From Thalassia testudinum (taxonomy: Eukaryota; Streptophyta; Magnoliopsida; Alismatales; Hydrocharitaceae), in assembly GCA_037157565.1 (NCBI GenBank), contig JAZHRO010000073.1, positions 13,522,501-13,586,500 of the forward strand: a stretch of 64,000 nucleotides of DNA. The letters are read 5' to 3'. Position 1 is the stretch's first letter; every line of letters begins with the position of its first letter. The position numbers were made by a program, and so were the translations under genes. Under the pieces are notes generated by a model, which ran no database searches, had not been told where the DNA came from, and worked only from the letters and a program-made list of their open reading frames with translations. Positions 34,063 through 44,393 of this stretch are shown here, in pieces.

Positions 34063-36727
34063 TGATGGCAACACCATCATAAGCCATAACTAACTCAATT
34101 TTGTCTGATAAGGTTGATAAAAACTCCTACATATCCATCAGAAGGTCCTAAGGGCATATTATCTTTTTTTGAAAAGAAGAGAAAAATACAAGGTTATTTC
34201 TCCAAAATTGACAGCATTCCGCAAGTACAAAATAACCATAGGGTATTCCAAGGGTTAATTAAAGGTCAAATGGTCATTAATGTCCAATAAGAGGGTCCAT
34301 GCAGAATAAAATAGGTTTTCATGCATTTCAAGAATTAATGGACATCTAAAACCCTAAAAATATACCTGCTTAATTAATTGAGGTTCTAGTTAGGATAAAA
34401 TTCATCTAAACCTTCTAAAAATCATATCAAAATATTCCATAAGGTTTGGTATCCTTTCTTTGGCCATCTAAACCCATTTTGACCAAAAATAGAGTGTTAG
34501 ACAGAAATTTACCCTAATTTGGATTTCTACATAAAGTACCCAGTCAAACATAGTCAAAGCCAAAATCTAACTACACCATTAGATTCCTTGGGTCCAAATT
34601 AGGCTTGTGCCAAAATTTGGACCCAATCTAAGATCATCTTGACCTAGTTGTCACTTTAATTCTATTCTGACTCTTTTTCTTACAAAAAACCCCTCAACTT
34701 TTGAAATTCTTACAAAAAGCCCCCCAACTTCTTCATCTTCTTTGTGAAACTATCCCTGCTACCATTGGAACCTTTCTATCCATAGATGGAAGGTTTTCAT
34801 CAGGGATTTCTCCCTGAATCTGCGGCAAATCTCCCAAAAAAATGAAAGGACTCTTGATGTGAACCTCTTCCATCTGAACTTGTTCACGACCTTCCAAATC
34901 CGGCCAAAAGCTTGTGTGAACTCTTGAAGAATCCTAAACCTAACAGAAAAATTTCAAGCTCTTCAAGCTTGCTTCCAAGCTTGAAGGCTCCCCTGATGGC
35001 CTATAAAAGCTACGCATGGCCTTCCTCACCTCCTTAGCGAGTTTTTGAGCCAAAAATACCTCTTCTTTCCCTACCTCCGACTCACTTCAACTTGTCTTTG
35101 GCAACTCCTCTACCTCCGGCCTCTTCACCGGCTGCCACATATCATAGGCAATTGGTTCCAACTCCCCTACTCTTTCCGCACCTCACAATACCAGCGAGGT
35201 GTCTCCTGACCCTCCATCATCGCAGCTCTACCTCACTAGAGCTTTCATCAACTCTGGCACCGGCCATACCAGACCTGACGCCTCCTCTGCTCCTCATCGT
35301 CTGTTCACTAGCCTCATCAACTCTACTTTGACTACTCATGATCTCTGTGCCACTACATCTTCATTTCGACCACCGACTTGCCTGCACGTCCTAAGTCTTC
35401 CACCTCACCGGCATACCTCTGGCGAGCCCTAGCGACTGCTACACTCCACCAAACCGGCCTCCACTGCTCCCTACACCATCACCACATCCTAGCGACCAAA
35501 ACCCCTTAAAAAATTGAGGGGATTCACCACTTAGTTGCTCCACCGAACAACCCATCTTCCACCTTCGATTTTGGTCTCCACCAGCCACCTCCAACCACGT
35601 TCACGGCATGCCACAACCACCTTCACCTTCGTCGTATCTGTGCTAATCTCCTAAGCTTTTCAAATGAGGCTGTAAGGCTGTATTTCCATTTCAGGTTCAC
35701 AGGTTGCCTCTACCATTAATGAACTCCATCAAAAGAGCTTGAAGCGTGTTCTTGCTCCAAGCAGGTCCAGGCTACTACTCCAAGTGACATGGAATACCTC
35801 TAGGCATCCTTCCAAGCTCTCAATTGGGAGATCTAAGTGCTCCTTCACCATCAAATTTGACGTGCACTCTAGTGGCTGCTCGCGCAAGGAAGGAGGGACA
35901 ACTTTGTCCCACATCGTGGATTGACGAGCAAAAGTAGGAGTATAAAGTTATTTTGTGCTCATACCCCTTTGCCCAAGAACACCAGGGGATGGGTCCCTGC
36001 TCACGTGCTCAATGCACACTCCCAGATCCGTATACCCGCCTACTCTCACTCCTCTGCTAAAACCCATGCCAATATCCCTGGTCAGCCAGATATCCAAATA
36101 CCCGATTATATGCCCGATTACCTAGAAAGAGAAGAGAAAGAGGAGAAATAGAGGATAGGGGGGTTTTGCTCTTCAAAGAGGAAATCTAACACTTAGTCAT
36201 TGTGAAAGTCAAGAAAGCTCCCTTGTGCGTGAGGGGAAGGAAAGAGAAGGAAGAAGGAGAGTCGAAGAAGCTGAAGAGAGAGAGAGAGAAGAAAGGAAGA
36301 AGGAGAAAGGCTCTTTATATGGCACTGTAGCCGAGTGCTGTTAAAGTCATCTGATTTAGAGCCTTGATGTCCAATATCTCTGATAGAGACCACTGTGTAG
36401 TTATATTTCATGGAAAATACATGATTGATACTGTGCACTTATTTGATATTATTGTATAGGGTGTAATTGGTGAATTAAATTATCATTTTACCCCCGATCT
36501 TTTTGCACCTTGACATTGGCATTCATATATATATCATTCTTGCATGGCTTCTTCATTATAAATTGTGCATCTTTGTGGTTATATGGTGATCTTGAGATTA
36601 ATTGCTATACTTGCTCCCTACGTTCGACCTCGAACTTCATTCGAGTTATAATTTTTTTTGTTTTTGCGCTATTTCGGCTGTGCTACAACGAAACGCATAT
36701 TTATCACCCCTCAATAGCCTGTCAAAA
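34063..36727 (+). repeat. 3' LTR of element O
   Basis: About 2.67 kb, TGATGGCAAC...GTCAAAA, pairing with 7741-10378. The terminal CA is mutated to AA. It holds the same C-rich block, the USE box at 35906-35916 with TATAAAG at 35941-35947, and a purine-rich stretch at 36225-36315. It is followed by GGGAG (36728-36732). Confidence 0.92.
35906..35947 (+). promoter_or_regulatory. USE-like box and TATA in O 3' LTR
   Basis: GTCCCACATCG (35906-35916), 24 bases, then TATAAAG (35941-35947). Here the TATA is canonical, and the spacing agrees with the 5' LTR copy. A T4 run at 36164-36167 lies at almost the same distance as the T6 in the 5' LTR. Confidence 0.5.
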
Positions 36728-37821
36728 GGGAGATTATTTAAGATGGCATTGGCTTGTTCAGAGATTATGACCCTCTTTTATGATTTGGTCTGACATTTCG
36801 GTGTGCACATTTCTTTAAGAAATTTCGCACAGGCTGGGATGTTCTCAATAGCTTCAAGGAGTGGTATATTCACCTGAACATGCTTTAAAATCTCAAGCCA
36901 CTCCTTAGATTGATTGGTTTTCTTTTCCTTGGATTTGGTCAAGGCTTCAGGAAAAGGTGCTTGAGAGAAATCATGAGGGTTCGGGTCTTGATCCTTGTTT
37001 TCTTAATTAGCTTGGTCTCCTAGGTCAAATTCGACCTCCTTAAGATCTTGGTAAGATTTGGATGTAGAAGCATAAGGATCTTGGATTTGTTTCCCACTTC
37101 TCAAGGTGACAGCATGAGCATAAGCATTAGGGTTAGAAGGGTGAGGTGGGTTTTGGAAAATTGGTTGAGCCTAGTTAGGGTTAGGGTTTGCAAAGCCAGG
37201 TGGGTGCCAGGGAGCAGGTTGAGCTATATGTCCCTGTTGCTCCCATGTGTTGTCTTGGTTAACCCTACTAAAGTTCCTTGGGTTGGCGACGGGTTGGGAT
37301 GGCAACATCCCGTGTTGTCTAGCATCAACTAATTGCTCTAATCATTTCGTCAAATCGATCCATAATTGATTCATTTCTTCTTTATGTTTAAGATTTATTT
37401 CTCGTATTTCTTTGAGGACTAGACTCAAATCAGAAGGCTAGGTTTCCTAAGTAGGTTGTGGCTGGTATGCACGCGGTTGTGTGTACCTACTGGTTTGTCC
37501 ATAAATTCTTGGCTTAGTCAATTTAGGACCCTGGGCAGGTTGCTGACTTGACCAAGCAATGTTAAAATGGTTATGCCATCCAGGGTTGTAGATGTTGGAA
37601 TATGGGTCATTTCTAGTGTATCCCTAGAGTGCATTCATATCCTCAGGATAATTAGGCATTGGGTTGCCTAATTCAGAATTTGAGGGCATCAAGGTCCCTC
37701 CTTGGTATCCAGAAAGAGATGGGTCCAAGTAGAGCTGGCTAATGGGTGGAGCCATGGTTAAGTCATTAATATTGTGCACTACTTCCTGACCTAGAGGGTT
37801 GGGGAGTTGGGTGTGGGTTAA
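36728..37821 (-). pseudogene. Element M gag C-terminus and gag-protease linker
   Basis: On the minus strand from 37821: NPLGQEVVHNINDLTMAPPI, SQLYLDPSLSGYQGGTLMPS, then NDPYSNIYNPGWHNHFNIAW, the gag C-terminal box of this branch. A Gln/Pro-rich linker follows, then FPEALTKSKEKKTNQSKEWL, ILKHVQVNIPLLEAIENIPA, CAKFLKEMCTPK and NAILNNLP, which joins the protease at 7740. Stops interrupt it near 37620, 37440-37450, 37195, 37005 and 36780. It is cut on the right by element P. Confidence 0.87.
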
Positions 37822-39548
37822 TGATTAGCCCATATTTGTGGGCTATTTAAATATTTAAGTGTCTAGACATTAAGTTAATTTTAACATTTAGATAGCATAC
37901 ATTTCGATGTAAATAAATTAATTCATATTTTTAGCTTAAGTGCATAATTCATGCATTGAGAATTAACCTAGGATTACATACATTTGATTAGTTAATTAAT
38001 TAGGTGCACACACTATTTTAATTAACATAGAAGTTAAGGAGTTATGTATAAATAATCCTAATTATTTTATTATTCTTTTTTGTTTTCTTCTCTTCTCCTT
38101 TGAAGGTAACTGCTCCGTCTTCGCCTCCTCCTGCACATCAGCATTGATTTGACAGTGGCCTTTTGAATTTCAAATCTTCATAGCTGTGGCTACTAAGGAG
38201 AGAGGAGGGGCTGCCGTTCAAGGGAGACCACCATCCCTTTCCTCACTACGTAGAGAGCTACGTTGGTCATCCACTCATCACTGGCCTCAACAGCGGCAGT
38301 GCGACTCCACCACCATGGGCATGTGAGGTGACAGCCCACACCGCCAAGAGTCCCTGCATCACCATGCTTCATCCTCCCTTCCACACGCAGATCACAGTTT
38401 CTGCATGCCCCAAGCACCCTCCCCACGCCCACGGCAGCACACAGGGTTGCAATAGCCTCCCCGCACCTTACCCCTATCGAGTGCGCCACCGTGTGTGCCT
38501 CCCCTTGGCGTACTTCATCATCTGTAGTAGACCTCGTGCATGTGCTGCACCTCCACTGCAGCAAGCATGCATGTGCCCACCTCAACCACCAACCGCACCT
38601 CCACCCTGCACACCCATGCGCCTTCACCTCCAGCGCCCTCGCCTCGCGCCTACACTCCCGCGCACCTTCACCTCCACGTGCCTGCACGCCCGTACCAGCG
38701 CCTGTAGCACCCTCGCCTTAGCCCATGCAGCACCTACAGCCAGCGACCACCAGACCCCGTGCACCGTGCGACTTGCAGAACACCCGCCCCTTCAGCTCAC
38801 GTCGCCTCCTTGCGCCTGCAGTGCCCGCGCATCGCCTCCTCACACCTGCAGCAAGCGCGGCCAGCAGCAGCAACCTCCACCACCACCTCCGCTTCTATCC
38901 TCCGTTCGGCCGACTCCGGTCCTCTCGCAACCTGCCGCTGCCACCGTTGCGAAGGCCTCGCTCTGGCCAACCAACTCCCAAAAGAGTTCCTCGAACGAAC
39001 CTCTCTCCCATGCACGAGGAGGAGAGAGGTGGAATCCTCTGTTTGTGGTGGTATTAGTATTTACATTTCATGGCACTACCACAAAAATGATTTTTGATTT
39101 ATAATTATTTTATTATGGTTAATTTATGCCTTCATGCTTATGCTTCTAGAGAATTGTTAAGCCTTATTATTCATCTCTATGTGCATTGTATTTAAGTTTG
39201 AATTACATTTTAGTGTGCATGCAAGTGAGAAGTACATGGCATACCCTTGCACATGGATAATTTTCTTGCGTAAAAATTACATTAACACCCCTTGACTTCT
39301 TCATAAATTTAAGGCTTACATTCAGAGCTACATAGGCGTTATTTGAGTTGACGAATATTTCAGCAAACTTGATTTCTACCTAATAGTGAGTTTAAATAAG
39401 TCATTGCCTCCCTGTGGACATGACCTGCTCTCCTGTGAGTGGTTTAATTTTAATTTTAATTATTTTGTTAAGCGATTTTCCACCACTTTAATCCTATAAT
39501 GACAAATCATCTTAATAACATTATTCGTAAGTGAAAACTGTCTTATCA
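37822..39548 (+). repeat. 5' LTR of element P
   Basis: TGATTAGCCC...TGTCTTATCA, about 1.73 kb. The end is set by the primer site and by the cctccctgtggacatgacctgctc signature at about 39407. The start follows from where M gag stops. It has an AT-rich outer part and a C-rich core (38190-39010). The core gives long overlapping frames on both strands (258 residues plus, 164 minus) of Pro, Ala, His, Cys and Arg; these reflect composition. Confidence 0.8.
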
Positions 39549-39550
39549 AA

Positions 39551-39569
39551 TGGCATCATTGCTGGGGAG
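39551..39569 (+). other. Primer-binding site of element P (tRNA-Asp type)
   Basis: TGGCATCATTGCTGGGGAG, two bases after the LTR end. It matches TGGCGCCGTTGCCGGGGAT with transitions typical of methylated CpG decay. Confidence 0.85.
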
Positions 39570-40753
39570 GCAACAGATGCAATAATTTCACCTGATTTTT
39601 ATTTTTGATTATTTCTCATTGCACAGTGATCTGACCATTTATTATCTTTTTTGTGCGAGGAGGAGAGAGGTGACAGGCACATCTGGGAGATGACGTCGAC
39701 CTTGAGTGACACCTACACACGAGGAAGACGCAGGAAACCTGGATCCCACTTCCATAGGGGATTCTCCATGTCACAAGTTTCATTTCTGTTTTCTCACCCT
39801 TGTAGTAATTGGGGCTGATTTTTGGGAGCCTGTTCCCTTTTCTTTAGATCTAGGATTTTAATTTATTTTGTGGATTATTTATCCTTAATTTGATTGTGCA
39901 TGAGTAGTTAAAAAAAAAGGAACATGAGCTGCCTGCCCTTAGGTCGAATCATTTAGGACTGAATGAGAAGCATCTAGATCTAATTCTTGTATTACATATT
40001 GCATGAAGAATGCTAGAATCAAGTACACACTTCTAACTTCACATTTCTACCTGTCATGAAAATGCATTTGGATTAATTCTTAGACCACATAATCTGCCTT
40101 GAAGCGATCTAATAAAGTGGTCACATTTAATTTTTGAAAAAAGACTAATTAAAGGAGGGACATTTAAAAATCAAGGACTTGATTTTCAAATGTGGCGTGC
40201 GATTCAAAATTCAAAATCTTTTGCGGTGTATGCACACTTATATCTCTTGCACCACGGCACGCATTTAGACAGTCCTAAGTCTTGGAACTGCTAGGACAAG
40301 AGCCCTCTTACTATTGGATTATGAAGTGTTAGAAACTTGAGATCAAAGGTTTTGTAAATCCAAAGAGGGGGATATCCTGTCATGGATTTTTGGGGGTAGT
40401 TGAGAAGCATCGTGAAAGCATAGCTTCAAAGGAAGGATTAAGCCTACTTGCATCCCTCGATCTTCCATCTTTTGATTTGCTCTACCATTTGAGATTTAGG
40501 GTAGAACACCTATGTTCCAACTAGGTCTTTTTAGGCATTTCAAAGGTCAACAATAGGTGCATAATTGACTGGGCAACTTGCTTTGTCAGCTACAATTTGA
40601 ACTAAAGTCAAAAGCCTAAATTTGTAAAGACCAAACAAGTCCTTTTGAATTGTGTTTGTAGTGAATGCTTGGTAGGCATTCTCTTAGGAGACAACTTGTG
40701 TTTGATCCTGAACCTGAAAGAATCTTAAGAAGAAACCTTCCAAGGGTAGAAAT
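39570..40753 (+). other. Leader of element P
   Basis: About 1.2 kb of AT-rich sequence between the primer site and gag without any recognisable domain. The frame opened at 40665 extends 30 residues upstream of the Met at 40754; those residues look unlike gag but are open, so an earlier start cannot be excluded. Confidence 0.55.
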
Positions 40754-41723
40754 GGCCAGTCAAAGGAGCCTAAAGGAATATTTCATTCCAACCAATCAAG
40801 CTAGCCCTGCACTACGTAGACCTAGAGGGGACAATCCTTATGAGATCAAAAGCGGTACCATATCCTTGCTACCCTCCTTTTATGGTACTGCTAGGGAAGA
40901 CCCTTACAGTCCTATAAAGGAAGTCACCGAGGTCTGTTCCATGGTGAAGCTGCAGTGCGTTATTGATGATGCTCAAATGCGGACCCACTTTCCCTTCTCC
41001 CTCAAGGACAAAGCCAAGTATTGGTACCACACCCTTGATGATATTAACACTTGGGATGCCCTGAAGAAGGAGTTTTTGAAGAAGTACTTCCCCATGAGCA
41101 AAACAAATAACTTTAGGAGGGAAATTATGAGTTTTGTTCAAAAGGATGGGGAAGCTTTCCTTGATGCGTGGGAGTGCTTTAATGACTTGTTGAGACTTTG
41201 CCCACATCACCAGGTGCCTAAGTGGTAACTGGTTGAAAGGTTCCACACCGAACTTAATGATTCGCATAGGCAAACTGTGGATGGTGCCTGTGCAGGAACC
41301 TTTCTATCTAAGACTGAGGATGAAGCTTGGAACCTTTTTGATACTTTGAGTGAGCATTCTATTCATTTGAATTCTACCTACATGGATAGAAAACCCACTC
41401 TCATACAAAGAAAATTGGAGGCAAATGAGGCAAGGGACACCCAGAATTTATCCTATCATATTCAATTATTGAATCAAAACATGGAAAGGCTTATGTCGAG
41501 CCCAAGCCAATTCGTATCTACCACCTCAACATCCCAAGCTTCTAAATGCTCCATTTGCCAAGGCAATACACATGCCACTGTGGACTTCCACTTGGCCTCC
41601 CAATTCCCTGAGCTTGTACAAGAAGATTTGAATGCCGCTCAAGGGTTCTGTCCTAGACCTCGTAATGACCCTTTTTCCAATGCTTATAATGAGGGATGGA
41701 GGAACCACCCAAACTTTTCATGA
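40754..41723 (+). pseudogene. Element P gag
   Basis: From Met 40754: MASQRSLKEYFIPTNQ, then NPYEIKSGTISLLPSFYGTA, MRTHFPFSLKDKAKYWYHTL, LKKEFLKKYFPMSKTNNFRR and AWECFNDLLRLCPHHQVPKW, a complete Retrotrans_gag domain. One TAA at 41226 interrupts; the same frame continues with GACAGTFLSKTEDEAWNLFD. CSICQGNTHATVDFH at about 41552 looks like a degenerate metal-binding motif, and NPFSNAYNEGWRNHPNFS closes the domain. The frame is preserved across the whole length, making this the best-kept gag in the window. Confidence 0.88.
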
Positions 41724-42532
41724 TATAAGGAAATGTCTCAAATTCAGGGAATCATAAACCACAATCCTTTCAAAACCATCAAATGAACCAACCTTAGACC
41801 TTTGCCCAACCTAAGATCTCTGAGATGGATGAACTGAAGGCAATGTTGAGAACTATGCAAGAAAGTCAAAGTGCCATCATCCAATCTCATGACAAGACTA
41901 TACATGAGATGAAATCATAGATAGGACACCTTGTTGAGGTCGTTAGATAGAGGGAAACTGGGAAGCTCCCCAGTGCTGCTAAGGAGAATCCTAAAGGAAA
42001 AGGGATTGTCTTTAGGTAGCATGCTCAAGTGGTGACTATTCTTAGGAGTGGGAAAGAAATTTCCAAACTTGTTGCTCCTATAGTCTCAACCCCTAAAAAA
42101 CCATCCACCCCGACTTTCACCCCCACCGGAGAAGACTTGCCCAAATCTTCTCCGCTTGAAATCACCTCACCGAAAGAAGTTGCACCCATTCCACCCCTTA
42201 CTCGACATGACAACCCTTCCACCTAGAGATCGAGAGTGCCCTTTCCAGAGCACTTATCCACCTCTAGGCAGACTTCTGCTAGCTCATCTGGATCCAAAGA
42301 TAAGACAAACGAGATCATGGAAACTTTCAAGCAAGTGTAGATTAACTTGCCTTTGCTTGAAGCTATCAGGTAGATTCTGTCTTATGCCCACTTCTTAAAG
42401 GACCTGTGCATGAAAATGTGGCAATCTAGGAAATAGGTCCAATCAAAAGTTGTCCTGCCTGATTCTGTTAGCTCAATTGTTCAACATGGCACACCCCCAA
42501 AACTTAAGGACCCAAGAGCCCCATACATCTCA
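41724..42532 (+). pseudogene. Element P gag-protease linker
   Basis: A Ser/Pro/Lys/Gln-rich linker with several stops and frame changes. Recognisable pieces are an amphipathic Gln/Met-rich helix (41820-41930), VVTILRSGKEI (42029), the thr-leu-arg-ser-gly-lys box that precedes protease in Athila/Tat polyproteins, and PKLKDPRAPYISVVIG at 42500, which joins the protease. Confidence 0.75.
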
Positions 42533-43126
42533 GTGGTTATTGGTGACTTACAGATTGATGAGGCTCCACTTGATCTAGGTGCGAGGGTGAACATCCTTCC
42601 TAGCTACGTGTATGAACAACTTGGGGGAGGCAATCGGAAGCCTAGCCTAGTAATCCTTCAAGTTGCTGATCGATCACTTATGACACTGCGGGGAATTTTG
42701 GAAGATGTCCTCGTAAGAGTGGAGGATTTCTTCTTCCCTGTTGACTTCTTGGTTTTGGACACTAACCCTACCAACAAGCCAACCAAACTCTCCATCATTT
42801 TGGGCCACCCCTTCCTTGCAACTTCACATGCTTTAATCAATTGCAATACTGGGGCATTGAAAATGGGCTTTGGGAGCAGGAAAATCTGTCTTAATGTGTT
42901 TGATGCTTACAAAAAAGCTGGGCTTGAGGATTGTTCTCAAGTTGAGGTGATAGATGACCTAATTGAAGAGGCAACCCCTATAATGTTTTATGATGACCCC
43001 CTTCAGCATGTCATGCTAAATGAGCATTCCCATCTCTTGGAGGAATGTGAAGGGGATATATTAGAACTTAAGGAGTTGCTGGGTGTTTTTGCTGAGTCCT
43101 TCCCCCATCATCTCTACCCAAAGTAG
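42533..43126 (+). pseudogene. Element P aspartic protease
   Basis: An uninterrupted frame of 197 residues: IDEAPLDLGARVNILPSYVY with the active-site DLGA (Asp at about residue 12), VILQVADRSLMTLRGILEDV, FFFPVDFLVLDTNPTNKP and IILGHPFLATSHALINCNTG, then the acidic linker toward RT. The usual flap region is present. It is part of gag-pol, so the first Met is internal. Confidence 0.85.
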
Positions 43127-44393
43127 ATCTACTACCTGAGATGGGGACATCTATTATGAAGCCCTCAACCATACAAGCCCCCGACTTTGAGTTGAAACCC
43201 CTCCCTGACACTCTCAAGTATGTCTTCCTAGGTGCCAATGATACGCTCCCCATTATCATTTCGGCTGTGTTATCTGAGGCACAGGAGGGAGCCCTGATTT
43301 AATGCTTGTCTAGGCACAAGGAAGCTATTGCGTGGAGCATTGCTAACATTAAGGGTATAGACTCTACACTCTGCATGCACCACATTTATACTGATGATTC
43401 CATCAAGCCATTTAGGGACATGCAGAGACGTCTGAATCCTAATATGACGGAGGTGGTTAAAAAGGAAATCCTGAAGTGGTTGGAGGCTAGGATCATATAT
43501 CCCATTGCAGATAGTAAATGGGTAAGTCCTATTCATGTGGTGCCAAAGAAGGCAGGCTTTACTGTTGAATTTATTGACCAAGGTGAACAAGTTGTCACTA
43601 GACCCTCAACTGGATGGAGAGTCTGTATTGATTACCGCAAGCTGAACACCGCTACCCAGAAGGATCACTTTCCCTTGGCTTTTATTGATCAAATTCTCGA
43701 GAAATTGGCAGGGAATAAATATTATTACTTTCTCGATGGATATTCTGGGTACAACCAGGTTGTAGTCTTCCCTGATGACTAGGAGAAGATGACATTCACG
43801 AGTCCTCATGGTACTTTTGCATTCAGGCGTATGCCGTTTGGATTATGTAATGCCCCTGCAACCTTCCAGTGGTGTATGATGTCCATTTTTTCTCACATGA
43901 TTAACGAGTGTGTTGAAGTGTATGGATGACTTCTCCAGTTATGGCTCATTTTTGACCAGTGTCTCCTACACGTGGAGAATGTGTTGAAGCGATGTAAGGA
44001 GACTGGTTTAGTCCTTAGCTGGGAGAAAAGTCATTTCATGCTACAGAAAGGAATTGTACTTAGGCATGTTGTGTCTGAGCGAGGTTTGGAAGTAGATAAA
44101 GCCAAGATTGATTCTATTTCTAAACTCCCATTGCCCACGAATGTCAAACAGATTAGATCCTTTCTGGGCCATGCCGACCTTTATAGGCACTTTGTTAAAA
44201 AATTCAATAAAATTTCTAGACCACTATGTGACTTGTTGGCAAAGGAATCTTCCTTCAATTTTGATTCAAAGTGTGTCGAGGCCTTTTAAACTCTGAAGGA
44301 GGCCTTGATCTCTGCATCTATTCTCCGAGCTCCTGATTGGACACTCCCATTTGAGCTGATGTGTGATGCTTCAGATTGTGCAGTGGGAGCAGT
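43127..44393 (+). pseudogene. Element P reverse transcriptase and start of RNase H
   Basis: LSRHKEAIAWSIANIKGIDS, MHHIYTDDSIKPFRDMQRRL, ARIIYPIADSKWVSPIHVVP, WRVCIDYRKLNTATQKDHFP, YYFLDGYSGYNQVV, TAG at 43780, then RRMPFGLCNAPATF. Around the catalytic box the frame is lost at about 43922 (two bases missing before ATGGATGAC) and regained at about 43953, so MDD is encoded but out of frame. ENVLKRCKETGLVLSWEKSH to IRSFLGHADLYRHFVKKF follows, then MCDASDCAVGAV of RNase H, where Q is inserted. Another TAA is at 44287. Confidence 0.88.

Larger units (their letters stand above)
7741..36727 (+). mobile_element. Element O: Athila-like Gypsy retrotransposon with three nested insertions
   Basis: A two-LTR element with GGGAG at 7736-7740 and 36728-36732. 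Without the LINE, element T and solo LTR S the element is about 13.6 kb. Order: LTR, tRNA-Asp-type primer site, gag, protease, RT, RNase H, integrase, noncoding region, LTR, which is the Ty3/Gypsy order. The proteins match the Athila/Tat branch (ALLDIGASINL protease, LGHPFLAT-like boxes, KACHLP after integrase). All domains carry stops or frameshifts, so it cannot be autonomous. It is inserted in the protease of M. Confidence 0.93.

Noticed and set aside
7741..36727. Reading the 29 kb between LTRs as one giant element
   Set aside because: Two other elements and a LINE with their own target duplications account for more than half of it.
38328..39104. 258-residue frame as a host gene
   Set aside because: It lies wholly inside the P LTR, has overlapping frames on both strands, and its composition follows the C-rich DNA. 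No domain is recognised.
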